Source: Rhizophagus prolifer (lineage: Eukaryota > Glomeromycota > Glomeromycetes > Glomerales > Glomeraceae). From it: 64,000 bases of DNA. The stretch's first letter is position 1; each line of letters opens with the position of its first letter. This document shows, piece after piece, positions 54,316-63,315 of this stretch. Made by a program: the position numbers and the translations under genes. Under the pieces are notes generated by a model, which made no database searches, was not told where the DNA came from, and saw only the letters and a list, made by a program, of their open reading frames with translations. The DNA lies in assembly GCA_019425655.1 (NCBI GenBank), contig NQWY01024828.1, forward strand, positions 78,439 to 142,438, given 5' to 3'.

Positions 54316-54630
54316 TTACATTGGAGTTTGAGATGTCGAAGCTATTATTAGCAGATAGCCTAAGAGTATAATTGCACTGATGATTCCTAAAGTTAATCCG
54401 ACAGTTTTTATATAGTTTATTTTCTTATTCAGATGTTTGCTACAGCTAACCTATGATCTTACCTTTCATGTCTTTATATTTGTATTTCCATCAGCTATTT
54501 TTAAATTTCTGACTCGTAATCTAAAGTTCCAGTTCGTATGCTTTTTTTGTATTTATGTCAACATTTTATATTCTTCCCAATAATTGTAGCAGCTTAACGC
54601 GCAACAAAAGCTTAGGAATAAATATTTCAT
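54316..54630 (-). pseudogene. Decayed small lipoprotein/membrane protein gene
   Basis: This 365-bp gap contains a broken reading frame. It starts MKYLFLSFCCALSC at 54630, a lipoprotein signal with Cys14, and runs to a stop after 25 codons. The remainder shows coding-like pieces in shifting frames, such as FKNS then WKYKYKDMKGKIIG, and it ends with a clear membrane segment, KTVGLTLGIISAIILLGYLL, closing SQTPM and TAA at 54316-54318. At least three breaks lie between. The pieces are not joined into an open frame in this sequence, so it reads as an old pseudogene rather than two short genes. Confidence 0.45.
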
Positions 54631-54646
54631 AAAAGTAAATTGAAGG

Positions 54647-55249
54647 TTATGGAAAATTTTGGTTGCCAATAGTTGTGGTATTAATATCGAAACGTCCGTC
54701 TATGATCTCGATGGTTTCTTTACCATCAGCTGACCTTAACTTTCCTGAGAATGTACCAGATACTATGGGCTGTCCTCCATATTTGGTAATGATAGTTTTG
54801 CCGGAATTTTCATACGAGGTGTACCATTTCCATGTACTGGTATTGTAATCAAATGCTTTTAGATACACATAATTTTGCATTAGACCATCTATACCATGTT
54901 TAAAATTAGAATCCATCCAGATATACTCTCCTGTACCTTTGGTAGGAATATCCTGTAGGTGCATCCAAAAATTATTGATTGGCTTCCCATCTTTAAAATT
55001 ATTGACATCTAATTCTCGATATAAATTAGAACCTTCACTCGTGTCGCCCCACCAAGTAACAGCATTGGCGCTTCCGGCAGTACTGAAACTTCCGTCTCTG
55101 GGGTAGAATAATTTTCCGTTAACCAGACAGCCAAAAGTATTGGCACCTGTTTGTGTTTCGGCGGGAAGTTGTGAAGTATTATCTGTTTCAGTATCATCTC
55201 TACTGCAACAAATTACGATACATAATAGAAGAAAGATTAAATTTTTCAT
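54647..55249 (-). CDS. DUF6252-like lipoprotein
   Basis: A 200-residue lipoprotein with signal MKNLIFLLLCIVICC (Cys14 or 15). A low-complexity polar linker (RDDTETDNTSQLP) is followed by QTGANTFGCLVNGKLF, then QPIVSGTFSGKLRSADGKETIEIIDGRFDI, the pattern of DUF6252-type proteins. Located on the cell envelope; no known function. The decayed gene follows it by 16 bp. Confidence 0.7.
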   Translation of the reverse strand: MKNLIFLLLCIVICCSRDDTETDNTSQLPAETQTGANTFGCLVNGKLFYPRDGSFSTAGSANAVTWWGDTSEGSNLYRELDVNNFKDGKPINNFWMHLQDIPTKGTGEYIWMDSNFKHGIDGLMQNYVYLKAFDYNTSTWKWYTSYENSGKTIITKYGGQPIVSGTFSGKLRSADGKETIEIIDGRFDINTTTIGNQNFP

Positions 55250-55342
55250 AATATGGGATTATTTTTTTTCTAAAGGTACTTTAACAGCGCAAGCAAAAAA
55301 ATAATCGTAATTAAGAAATTTTCTACTTTATGTTAAACATAA

Positions 55343-55368
55343 AAACCGTTTCGGTCAGAAAACGGTTT
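55343..55368. terminator. Terminator at the end of the Crp-like gene
   Basis: AAACCGTTT (55343-55351) and AAACGGTTT (55360-55368) form a 9-bp stem that covers the stop codon of the Crp-like gene and lies in a tail-to-start gap; T-rich DNA is on both sides. Confidence 0.6.
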
Positions 55369-55975
55369 ATTTTTTATAGAAAGCATTTTTTGTTTTGGAG
55401 AAATATTCTGGAGTGACGCCAAGATAAGTCGCAATAATTTTATCCTTGACTCTTCTATTGATTTCAATAGAATCGGTAAGGAATTTTTCTACCCTTTCTT
55501 TTGGTGTCAGCATATTCATAAACTGGAAGTGCGATAGATGCCGGGCGATAAACTGTTCGAGTATTTTAGCATAAAGCTCGGTCAGAACATGTGACTGCGC
55601 AAGCATCTCATAAAAATTTTTCCGCCTGATATAAAATACGAAAGTGTCTTCCAAGGCTTGTATGTTTTCTTTATTCACTGCCTGTCCGGAAAACGAAATA
55701 AGATTGGTACAAAATTCATTTTCTAAAATAAAGGTTCTTGTTACTTCAACATTTAATGGGGTAAAATAAAAAATTCTGAGAGAACCCTTGATAATAAAAA
55801 ATAGCTTGTCACAATCTTCAGTGTCCGAAATGATAATTTGGTCTTTTCGTACTTTAAATAAGTTAAAATTCTCTGAAATCAATTTTTTGTCTGACTCCAT
55901 TAGTTGTTTACCAATACTTATTCTTTCGAAAATATTATGAATGATCATCTGTGGATTTTCTATAAAAATACACAA
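55367..55975 (-). CDS. Crp/Fnr-family transcription regulator
   Basis: A 202-residue regulator with a cNMP-binding-like domain (FNLFKVRKDQIIISDTEDCDKLFFIIKGSLRIFYF) and a C-terminal HTH, IATYLGVTPEYFSKTKNAFY. The recognition helix differs from the other three Crp-like proteins of the window, which have SLSRIR-like or ALSRIR-like sequences, so it should bind a different site. Downstream of dnaB on the same strand. No cofactor-binding cysteines. Confidence 0.8.
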   Translation of the reverse strand: MCIFIENPQMIIHNIFERISIGKQLMESDKKLISENFNLFKVRKDQIIISDTEDCDKLFFIIKGSLRIFYFTPLNVEVTRTFILENEFCTNLISFSGQAVNKENIQALEDTFVFYIRRKNFYEMLAQSHVLTELYAKILEQFIARHLSHFQFMNMLTPKERVEKFLTDSIEINRRVKDKIIATYLGVTPEYFSKTKNAFYKK

Positions 55976-56039
55976 TTGGCTTAATAAAAAACAACTAATT
56001 ATATCACTTGTTTAGATTTAAGAAAGTGGTGCAATAATT

Positions 56040-57587
56040 TTAGAAAGGTGCAGAGCCGGATAACTGATTATTATTCGGAATTCCAAATGCTGAATGAGGA
56101 TCACTTGTAATAGTAATTCTGTCGAAACCAGAAGGCTCATCTTTTTGTCCAAAGTTGGAAGGTGTATATTCGTAATTGGTTCCGAGATCAGCAAACTTAC
56201 CAATGTTCTTATGGAATGCTAATCGAACATCCGCAGTTGCACCATTTCTGTGCTTGGCGATAATGATTTCTGCCTGATTTTCCGTGCTGGTTTCTGCGCC
56301 TTCTTCATCATTATCCCAAACCGCAATTTTGTAATACTCAGGACGGAAGATGAAGGATACGATGTCTGCATCCTGCTCAATAGCTCCGGATTCTCTAAGG
56401 TCAGAAAGCATTGGTCTTTTTCCGGGTCTCGTTTCCACGGTTCTGGAAAGCTGAGAAAGTGCAATCACGGGAACATTCAGTTCTTTTGCAATCGCTTTTA
56501 ATGAACGCGAAATCATTGCTATTTCCTGTTCACGGTTGCCACCACCTTTTCCGGAACTGGCTGTCATCAGCTGGAGATAATCGACCATAATTATTTTCAC
56601 GCCGTGTTGCATCACGAGTCTTCGGCACTTTGCACGGAAATCAAAGATAGAAAGCGAAGGCGTTTCATCAATATAAAGCGGTGCATTTTCCAAAGCCGAA
56701 ACGTTCGTAAATAACCTTTGCCATTCATCATCGGACATTTGTCCTTTTCTCAGTTTCTCGGAAGAAATACCGGTTTCGGAAGAAATCATCCTGGTAATTA
56801 ACTGAACTGAAGCCATTTCCAGGGAGAATAATGCCATCGGAATATTGTGGTCCACACAAATGTTTCTTGCCATTGAAAGGATGAAAGCGGTTTTTCCCAT
56901 CGCCGGTCTTGCAGCAATAATGATGAGGTCAGAGTTTTGCCAGCCTCCGGTTTCTTTATCCAAAGCAGTAAATCCGGACGGGATTCCTGACAGACCTTCC
57001 TTATCTTTTAGCGATTTGATTTTGTCAATCGCTTCTTTTACTAATGAATTGGCTGTGTCAAATCCTTTTTTAATGGTTCCGTTCGTGATTTCGAAGAAAG
57101 ATTGCTCGGCTTTATCCAGCAATTCGAAAACGTCGGTGGTTTCTTTGTAAGAACTGTCTATAACGTTAGCAGAAACGTTGATCAAAGAACGAAGGATGAA
57201 TTTTTCAAGGATCACACGCACGTGATATTCGATGTGGGCAGAAGAACTTACACCCATTGTCAGATCGATGATGTAATGATCGCCACCGGCAAGGTTCAGT
57301 TTTTCATTTTTTTTCAAATCCTGAATCACCGTCATTAGATCAATTGGCGAATTGCTCTCATACAATTTCAAGATTGATGAAAAAATCGTTTGATGCCTCG
57401 GATCGTAAAAAACATCGGGCGTTAACAAATCAATAGAATGGTCAAGACCCTTTCTGTCAATCAAAAAAGTACCGATGACGATTTTCTCAAAATCCAATGC
57501 GTTGGGTGGCATTTTGCCATCCGAAATAGATAATTCCTTTGCAAAATTACCGTGAATCAAACTCGATAATGTTTCCTTTTCTGCCAT
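56040..57587 (-). CDS. dnaB: Replicative DNA helicase DnaB
   Basis: A 515-residue hexameric helicase that unwinds the replication fork. The N-terminal domain has PNALDFEKIVIGTFLID; the RecA-like domain has Walker A ARPAMGKTAFILSMA, SLEMASVQLITRM, VDYLQLM, and LSQLSRTVETRPGKRPMLSDLRESGAIEQDADIV. The start is the ATG at 57587 (MAEKETLSS); the longer frame adds 17 residues that would span the promoter. TATCTTTG ends 4 nt before the ATG, so the mRNA may be leaderless. Confidence 0.95.
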   Translation of the reverse strand: MAEKETLSSLIHGNFAKELSISDGKMPPNALDFEKIVIGTFLIDRKGLDHSIDLLTPDVFYDPRHQTIFSSILKLYESNSPIDLMTVIQDLKKNEKLNLAGGDHYIIDLTMGVSSSAHIEYHVRVILEKFILRSLINVSANVIDSSYKETTDVFELLDKAEQSFFEITNGTIKKGFDTANSLVKEAIDKIKSLKDKEGLSGIPSGFTALDKETGGWQNSDLIIIAARPAMGKTAFILSMARNICVDHNIPMALFSLEMASVQLITRMISSETGISSEKLRKGQMSDDEWQRLFTNVSALENAPLYIDETPSLSIFDFRAKCRRLVMQHGVKIIMVDYLQLMTASSGKGGGNREQEIAMISRSLKAIAKELNVPVIALSQLSRTVETRPGKRPMLSDLRESGAIEQDADIVSFIFRPEYYKIAVWDNDEEGAETSTENQAEIIIAKHRNGATADVRLAFHKNIGKFADLGTNYEYTPSNFGQKDEPSGFDRITITSDPHSAFGIPNNNQLSGSAPF

Positions 57588-57591
57588 TGTA

Positions 57592-57623
57592 CAAAGATAG
57601 TTTTTTTGATAGGTTGAGGTCAA
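57592..57623 (-). promoter_or_regulatory. Promoter of dnaB, adjacent to the start codon
   Basis: Minus strand: TTG at 57623-57621, a 21-nt spacer, TATCTTTG at 57599-57592, then four bases and the ATG at 57587. The start site would fall at or next to the start codon. Confidence 0.65.
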
Positions 57624-57801
57624 TGAAAATCCTAACAAAATTATTCACAATTCCTGCAAACACCTTTTGCTGCAAGAAATCGTATGTTAGTAATTTTTAA
57701 AAGTCAAAGAAATCTGTAACAAAATTTACAAAATGCGAACTTAATATATAGAAAATCTAATAATATACAGAATTCATTACATTTAACAAAAAATAAACTT
57801 T

Positions 57802-59265
57802 ATGCTGCAACGATTCATCAGATTAGAATTCAAAAGTTTTTTCCGCTCAAGTTCTCTGGCAGCCAATATTGTCGTTAAGATTTTCCAGCTTCTGGGAGTC
57901 TTATACATTCTTGCCATATTTGTTTTTGCTGCTTTCGGTGCATTTTATTATCCTAAAAAAGAATTACATATCGATCCATTGTCCTTCATTAGCAAGTTTC
58001 TCATTTATTGGCTGATTGCCGATCTGTTCCTGAGATACTTTTTCCAGCAAATGCCAACACAGAATATCAAACCGTTTCTGACGATGAATATCAAGAAAAC
58101 AACGCTGGTCAATTATATGATCAGCAAGACGTTTCTGTCATTTTTTAGTTGGGGCGGACTTTTTATTTATTTGCCGTTGTTAGGAATTTTGCTTTATAAT
58201 GATTATTCCGTTTTGGGCAGTTTTTCTTGGGTTTTTGCACTGATTATTTTGAGTTTCAGCATTAATCTGATTAATATCCTTCTCAACGGTAAAGATTTAG
58301 CTATTTGGATTATCGGTGGACTTTTAGTTCTTGCGGGCGGATTGGACTATTATAATGTTATTGCTTTATCATCGGCTTCTGAGAAGTTTTTTATGCTTTT
58401 CTATAATCATTGGTTTGCGATTGTATTGCCGATTGCACTATTCGTTATTCTCTATATTATTTGTAGAAAATTCATTTATGATAATTTCTATCTCGACAAA
58501 GGACTGGAAATGAAACAGGAAGTCGGGAAAACAGAAAACATTCAATTTCTTAATAAATATGGCGTTCTCGGCACTTTCATCAACAACGATATCCGAATGA
58601 TCAAACGAAGCAAAGCTGCAAAATCCATTGCTTTAGGAAGTTTTCTGTTCTTGTTTTACGGTTTGCTTTTGTTCAGTTCCCCAGCTTACAAAACCGCTTA
58701 TATGCAATTATTTATGGGGCTTTTCGTCACTGGCGGATTTTTGTTTTTGTTTGGCCAAAGAGTTCCTTCTTTCGATAGTTCCTATTATCCGCTGATGATG
58801 ACACTGAACGTTCCTTACAAAGAATATCTGAAAGCCAAATGGTGGATGATTGTTAGCGCTGTGGCTGTGAGTATGGTTTTGGCAGTTGGTTATGCGTTCG
58901 TAAGTTGGGATTTGTATTTCACGTTTTTGGCGGGCGGACTTTATAATATTGGTGTTAATTCTCAGGTTGTTCTGCTGTCGGGTGCGTTTAACAAAAATCC
59001 GATTGACCTGAATGCGAGAGGAAAAACATTAGGCAAGAAAAACAATTTCAGTTTCAAAAATATCCTGCTTCTCTTACCTCAGATGATCTTACCGATGGTG
59101 GTTTTCGGCGTTTCAAAATATTTTTTCGGAACAACGGTAGCTGTGGCGAGTCTGGGTGTTTTGGGATTGATTGGTTTTTTCCTAAGAGAAAAATTCTTCG
59201 ATTTCATTGTCAAATTGTATAAAAAAGAAAAATACTCAACCATCAAAGCCTTTAAAGGCAATTAG
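57802..59265 (+). CDS. DUF5687-family membrane protein (exporter permease)
   Basis: A 487-residue integral membrane protein with about ten to twelve hydrophobic segments and the DUF5687 pattern (FIRLEFKSFFRSSSLAANIVVKI, NPIDLNARGKTLGKKNNF). Together with the ABC ATPase gene 125 bp downstream it makes a two-gene exporter; DUF5687 proteins act as ABC permeases. Cargo is unknown. The gap between them is partly filled by a repeat. Confidence 0.82.
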   Translation: MLQRFIRLEFKSFFRSSSLAANIVVKIFQLLGVLYILAIFVFAAFGAFYYPKKELHIDPLSFISKFLIYWLIADLFLRYFFQQMPTQNIKPFLTMNIKKTTLVNYMISKTFLSFFSWGGLFIYLPLLGILLYNDYSVLGSFSWVFALIILSFSINLINILLNGKDLAIWIIGGLLVLAGGLDYYNVIALSSASEKFFMLFYNHWFAIVLPIALFVILYIICRKFIYDNFYLDKGLEMKQEVGKTENIQFLNKYGVLGTFINNDIRMIKRSKAAKSIALGSFLFLFYGLLLFSSPAYKTAYMQLFMGLFVTGGFLFLFGQRVPSFDSSYYPLMMTLNVPYKEYLKAKWWMIVSAVAVSMVLAVGYAFVSWDLYFTFLAGGLYNIGVNSQVVLLSGAFNKNPIDLNARGKTLGKKNNFSFKNILLLLPQMILPMVVFGVSKYFFGTTVAVASLGVLGLIGFFLREKFFDFIVKLYKKEKYSTIKAFKGN

Positions 59266-59282
59266 ACTTAAAATTTTGTCTT

Positions 59283-59360
59283 CGTTAAGTTTTACGCCTT
59301 TGTGAACCTTAAAAATGTTTTCAATATTAATAAAAAATCTTTGTGGACTTTGTGTTCAAA
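59283..59360. repeat. Intergenic hairpin repeat, copy 4 (right-arm like)
   Basis: Contains CGTTAAGTTTTACGCCTTTG and CTTTGTGGACTTTGTGTTC (59339-59357), words shared with copy 6. No clear left arm within this gap, so it may be truncated. Confidence 0.55.
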
Positions 59361-59389
59361 AAAACTCTCACTTCTAAAATATAAATAAA

Positions 59390-60100
59390 ATGATAACAAT
59401 AAATAACCTCTCCAAAGTTTACGAAACCAAAAAAGTCTTATCCATAGAAAACCTAGAATTTCCAAAAGGTCAAACCATTGGCTTAGTCGGGAACAACGGT
59501 GCTGGAAAAACAACCTTATTCAGCCTGATTCTGGATTTGATAGAACCAAGTTCAGGATTTGTTTCAATTGACGGCGAAAAGGTCAACGAATCCGAAAATT
59601 GGAAAAACAAAGTCGGTGCATTTATAGATGAAACTTTTCTCATTGGTTATTTGACTCCGGAAGAATATTTTTATTTCTTAGGAGAACTCAGAGGACAAAG
59701 CAAAGCTAATGTTGACGAATTCCTGAAAAACTTCACCGATTTCTTCAACGGAGAAATCCTGAATGCCAAAAAATATATCCGTGACCTTTCCAAAGGCAAT
59801 ATGAAAAAAGTCGGAATCATCGGAGCATTGATAGGAACGCCAGCTATTATTATTCTGGATGAACCTTTTGCGAACCTTGACCCTTCAACTCAAATCAAAT
59901 TGAAAAACCTCATCAGAGATTGGTCACAAAACTCAGATTCCACATTCCTGATTTCCAGCCACGATTTGGCTCACACCACAGAAGTTTGTGAAAGAATTGT
60001 GGTCATCAACAAAGGCGAATTGGTAAGAGATATCCAGACTTCTCCGGAAACTCTTAGAGATTTGGAGCAATATTTTGCAGACCAAGTTTCGGTAAGTTAA
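59390..60100 (+). CDS. ABC transporter ATP-binding protein
   Basis: A 236-residue ABC ATPase. Walker A is GLVGNNGAGKTTLFS, the signature is LSKGNMKKVG (an LSGGQ variant), Walker B is IIILDEPFANLDP, and the switch His is in ISSHDLAHTTE. It is paired with the DUF5687 permease upstream. It would power export of an unknown cargo; the signature variant is common in this group. Confidence 0.9.
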   Translation: MITINNLSKVYETKKVLSIENLEFPKGQTIGLVGNNGAGKTTLFSLILDLIEPSSGFVSIDGEKVNESENWKNKVGAFIDETFLIGYLTPEEYFYFLGELRGQSKANVDEFLKNFTDFFNGEILNAKKYIRDLSKGNMKKVGIIGALIGTPAIIILDEPFANLDPSTQIKLKNLIRDWSQNSDSTFLISSHDLAHTTEVCERIVVINKGELVRDIQTSPETLRDLEQYFADQVSVS

Positions 60101-60181
60101 ATTTAATTTCTCGCAGATTTTGCAGATAATGCAGGTTAATAATTTCTCTGCTCGATTTGCGAAATAAAGAATTGATTAAAA

Positions 60182-60232
60182 AACCACAAAAGTTACAAAA
60201 GATATTATTTTTCTTTTGTGACTTTTGTGGTT
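60182..60232. repeat. Intergenic hairpin repeat, copy 5
   Basis: A 20-bp arm at 60182-60201 is complementary to 60213-60232 at 19 of 20 positions, with an 11-base loop. Arms begin AACCACAAAAGTTAC and end GACTTTTGTGGTT. The left-adjacent DNA has CTCGCAGATTTTGCAGATAA, another common intergenic repeat word. Confidence 0.8.
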
Positions 60233-60242
60233 CAATAATTTA

Positions 60243-60572
60243 TTAATGTGAAGAAACTGCTTTCAATCCTACGATGGAAGCAATCAAGGTAAAAATAAAA
60301 AACAAGCGCCAGAATGTCGCCGGCTCTTTGAAGATGAAAATCCCAATCACAACAGTTCCAACGGCACCGATTCCCGTCCATACAGCATAAGCCGTTCCCA
60401 ACGGAAGTGTTTGCGTCGCTTTGATGAGCAGAAGCATACTTGCAATCAATGATATTCCGAATCCGGCGTACCAAAGGTAAGATTCAGGGCCCGATGTTTC
60501 TTTGGCTTTTCCTAAACAAGATGTAAAACCCACTTCAAAAAGTCCTCCAAGAATTAAAAAAATCCAGTTCAT
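60243..60572 (-). CDS. SMR-family transporter, Gdx/SugE-like
   Basis: A 109-residue four-helix transporter. The N-terminus MNWIFLILGGLFEVGFTSCLGKAKE carries the conserved Glu in membrane segment 1; PLGTAYAVWTGIGAVGTVVIGI is the hallmark of the SugE/Gdx branch, where guanidinium is exported. No guanidine riboswitch is evident upstream. It acts as a dimer in the inner membrane. Convergent with the exporter operon. Confidence 0.88.
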   Translation of the reverse strand: MNWIFLILGGLFEVGFTSCLGKAKETSGPESYLWYAGFGISLIASMLLLIKATQTLPLGTAYAVWTGIGAVGTVVIGIFIFKEPATFWRLFFIFTLIASIVGLKAVSSH

Positions 60573-60645
60573 TACTTATTAATTTTAATGATGCAAATTT
60601 CCAAATTGAATGCTACGGATTTTTTTACAAATGTTAAAAAATTAA

Positions 60646-61206
60646 TCAGATTTCGCTTCGGATTCTGCTCAGACTAACTTGTGTGATTCCCAAATAGGAA
60701 GCAATGTAACCCAATTGAACTCTTTGGATAATCTCGGGTTGTTTTGTTAAAAGTTCCTCATAACGCTGACTTGCCGTTCTGAATTGTCTGGAAATAAATA
60801 ATTCTTCCGTTTTTACCAATTCTCTCTCGGCTAATTTTCTTCCCCAATTGGCAATATTGATATCGGTTTCAAATAGCTTTCGCAAAGCATCGATTTTTAA
60901 TTGATACAAAACGCAATCTTCCAAAAGCTGAATATTTTCATAATTTTGATAATTATCAACATAGCTTTTCATTGGCAAAACTACGTCGCCTTCTTTACCA
61001 AACCAAAACGTCAAATCTTGATTTTCTTGAGGAACAAAAGCTCTTACAATTCCTTTTTTAATAAAATAAATCGTCTTTTCAACTTTTCCCGCTTTGATGA
61101 TAGTACTATCTTTCGGAAACTCGATTTCTGAAATCAAATTCTTTAAAACTGATTTCGAATTTTCGGGAAGTGTAAAAATTTGGTTAAGAATTGTATCAAT
61201 ATTCAT
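60646..61206 (-). CDS. Crp/Fnr-family transcription regulator
   Basis: A 186-residue regulator with a cNMP-binding-like domain ([43 protein letters not shown]) and [22 protein letters not shown]. The ATG at 61206 overlaps the fumC stop codon as ATGA, caused by the fumC read-through frame. It probably needs its own promoter, since a terminator lies between the expected fumC stop and this gene. Confidence 0.8.
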   Translation of the reverse strand: MNIDTILNQIFTLPENSKSVLKNLISEIEFPKDSTIIKAGKVEKTIYFIKKGIVRAFVPQENQDLTFWFGKEGDVVLPMKSYVDNYQNYENIQLLEDCVLYQLKIDALRKLFETDINIANWGRKLAERELVKTEELFISRQFRTASQRYEELLTKQPEIIQRVQLGYIASYLGITQVSLSRIRSEI

Positions 61207-62642
61207 AAGCGAAATTTAATAAAAATAAAAACTCCGAGAATTACCCCGGAGCTAAGACTTCCTACCATACCTTCTGGCTTAACCCACTCATCAAATTGTT
61301 CAGCTGTCAACAATCCAAGATTAACAGCTTCTTCTTTTAGAGTTGTTCCGTTTTTATGGGCAGTTTTAGCAATTTTTGCTGCGTTTTCGTAACCGATGTG
61401 CGTATTCAACGCTGTTACAAGCATTAGAGATTTGTCAACCAATTCTTTGATTCTCGGCTCATTTGGCTCAATTCCAACCGCACAATGGTCATTGAAAGAA
61501 ATCATCGCATCTGCTAACAATTGTGCAGACTGCAGGAAGTTCGCAGCCATAACTGGCTTGAAAACATTCAGTTCATAATTTCCTTGTGTTCCTGCAAAAG
61601 AGATTGTTGTATCGTTCCCCAAAACCTGTGCACAAACCATAGTAATCGCTTCATTTTGAGTTGGATTCACTTTTCCTGGCATAATAGAAGAACCAGGCTC
61701 ATTTTCAGGAATGAAGATTTCTCCAATTCCCGAACGTGGGCCCGATGCTAATAATCTGATATCCTGAGCAATTTTATAAAGAGAAACTGCCAATTGTTTC
61801 AACGCACCGTGTGTTTCCACAATTCCGTCATGCGCAGCCAAAGCCTCGAATTTATTCGGAGCTGTTACGAATGGCAAACCTGTAAAATCTGCAATATATT
61901 TTGCGACCAAAACGTCATACCCTTTTGGTGTATTAAGTCCAGTTCCAACCGCAGTTCCACCAAGAGCCAATTCTTTCAAATGGTCAAGCGTATTGTTGAT
62001 TGCTTTTTTAGCATAATCCAACTGTGCCACATAACCCGAAAATTCTTGTCCCAAAGTCAAAGGCGTTGCATCCATCAGGTGTGTTCTTCCGATTTTTACA
62101 ATATTCTGATATTTTTTTGCTTTTTCGTCCAGCGTATTTCTTAGTTTATCCAGAGCTGGCAAGGTCGCTTTTACCACTTTAGTATAAGCTGCGATGTGCA
62201 TTGCTGTTGGATAAGTATCGTTGGAAGACTGGGATTTGTTCACGTCATCATTTGGGTGAACTTCCGTTTTTTCGCCCAATTGTCCGCCGCTATTTACGTG
62301 AGATTTGTTTGCAACCACCTCGTTCACATTCATATTAGATTGTGTTCCCGAGCCGGTTTGCCAAATTACCAATGGAAATTGGTCATACAATTCTCCGGCA
62401 AGAATCTCATCACAAACTTTCCCGATAGAATCTCTTTTTTCATTAGAAAGAACGCCTAATTCCGCATTGGTATAAGCCGCTGCTTTTTTCAGGTAAGCAA
62501 ATGCATCGATGATTTCGCGCGGCATACTTCCTTCCGGACCAATTTTGAAATTATTTCTGGAACGCTCCGTCTGCGCACCCCAAAATTTATCAGCAGGCAC
62601 TTGCACTTCGCCCATCGTGTCTTTTTCGATTCTGAAACTCAT
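61203..62642 (-). CDS. fumC: Class II fumarate hydratase, with C-terminal read-through tail
   Basis: A 479-residue fumarase of the TCA cycle, starting [20 protein letters not shown] at the ATG at 62642. [31 protein letters not shown] and the substrate loop [15 protein letters not shown] identify it. Family members usually end at about MVGSL; here the frame continues for 17 more, mostly hydrophobic, residues ([16 protein letters not shown] at the end), encoded by the terminator hairpin itself, and stops inside the next gene's start. This looks like loss of the normal stop. An upstream ATG at 62675 would extend the frame into repeat DNA. Confidence 0.92.
   Translation of the reverse strand: MSFRIEKDTMGEVQVPADKFWGAQTERSRNNFKIGPEGSMPREIIDAFAYLKKAAAYTNAELGVLSNEKRDSIGKVCDEILAGELYDQFPLVIWQTGSGTQSNMNVNEVVANKSHVNSGGQLGEKTEVHPNDDVNKSQSSNDTYPTAMHIAAYTKVVKATLPALDKLRNTLDEKAKKYQNIVKIGRTHLMDATPLTLGQEFSGYVAQLDYAKKAINNTLDHLKELALGGTAVGTGLNTPKGYDVLVAKYIADFTGLPFVTAPNKFEALAAHDGIVETHGALKQLAVSLYKIAQDIRLLASGPRSGIGEIFIPENEPGSSIMPGKVNPTQNEAITMVCAQVLGNDTTISFAGTQGNYELNVFKPVMAANFLQSAQLLADAMISFNDHCAVGIEPNEPRIKELVDKSLMLVTALNTHIGYENAAKIAKTAHKNGTTLKEEAVNLGLLTAEQFDEWVKPEGMVGSLSSGVILGVFIFIKFRL
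61221..61253 (-). terminator. fumC terminator inside the extended fumC frame
   Basis: On the minus strand AGCTCCG, a 10-base loop and CGGAGTT pair (with A-T and G-U at the ends), followed by TTTTATTTTT. It lies in the last codons of the fumC frame. Confidence 0.75.
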
Positions 62643-62665
62643 TATATTTGATTTAAATTTTAAAA

Positions 62666-62792
62666 TTAACCACAAAAGTCACAAAAGCTCATTAAATAAG
62701 TTAAAGAAATATTTTTCCTTGCTAAGTTCTACGGCTTTGCGACCTTAAAAACAGGTTGTTAAATTATAATTCTTTGTGGACTTTGTGTTTAA
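62666..62792. repeat. Intergenic hairpin repeat, copy 6
   Basis: Left arm TTAACCACAAAAGTCACAA at 62666-62684 and right arm CTTTGTGGACTTTGTGTTT (62772-62790) are imperfect inverted copies. The interior has GGCTTTGCGACCTTAAAAAC. The 288-bp gap upstream of fumC holds this element and little else. Confidence 0.7.
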
Positions 62793-62930
62793 AATAATCC
62801 TGCAAAGGCGATACAATTACAACCTTACGAAAATACTAAAAACTGAAAATTCAGCAAAATGAAAAAAATCAAGCGATAAATTTTGTCAGATTTAATTAAA
62901 TCTTCTATTTTTGCTTAAAATTATAGCATT

Positions 62931-63206
62931 ATGATGTTATCAGCTTTTTGGCCGTTTTACCAATTCCTTTGGACTGTTTATTTCTTCACAATGATGTTGT
63001 GCGGATTCTGGTGTATTTTGATGTTCTTCGGATTCATCGTACCACTTTGGTTAACAGAAGGTGTTGCAGAATACTTTGGTAAAATCAACAAGAACTTTGA
63101 CCCGGAGAAAGTGAGATACAAGAAGTTGTACGAGCAGGAAGGTGTAGAAGTTATCTACCAAAGACCAGCAGGCGAAAGACCAGCGAGTCACGGTCACCAC
63201 CATTAA
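62931..63206 (+). CDS. Small two-span membrane protein with His-rich tail
   Basis: A 91-residue protein. Two hydrophobic segments (FLWTVYFFTMMLCGFWCILMF and FFGFIVPLWLTEGVAEYF) are followed by a polar C-terminal part with KVRYKKLYEQEGVEVIYQ and the tail ASHGHHH. The His cluster could bind metal. The first Met codons are adjacent (62931 and 62934). A strong terminator follows, so it is monocistronic. No family was recognised. Confidence 0.65.
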   Translation: MMLSAFWPFYQFLWTVYFFTMMLCGFWCILMFFGFIVPLWLTEGVAEYFGKINKNFDPEKVRYKKLYEQEGVEVIYQRPAGERPASHGHHH

Positions 63207-63260
63207 TTAGGCAATTTTCTTTTCGTGAGAGATTGCACTCAAAGCGAAACAATATATAAG

Positions 63261-63296
63261 AAATCCATTCTTTCGAGAGTGGATTTTTAGTTTTTT
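63261..63296 (+). terminator. Terminator with TTCG tetraloop
   Basis: AAATCCATTCT (63261-63271), loop TTCG, and AGAGTGGATTT (63276-63286) form an 11-bp stem with one G-U pair, followed by TTAGTTTTTT. Confidence 0.85.
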
Positions 63297-63315
63297 AACC
63301 ACAAAGGCACAAAGG
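63295..63315. repeat. Intergenic hairpin repeat, copy 7 (left arm only)
   Basis: TTAACCACAAAGGCACAAAG at 63295-63314 matches the left arm of copies 2, 3 and 6. A clear right arm is not visible before prfA, so the copy appears partial. Confidence 0.6.

Noticed and set aside
60573-60645. A guanidine riboswitch upstream of the Gdx-like gene
   Set aside because: The gap is only 73 nt, AT-rich, and has no ACGR-type conserved loops.
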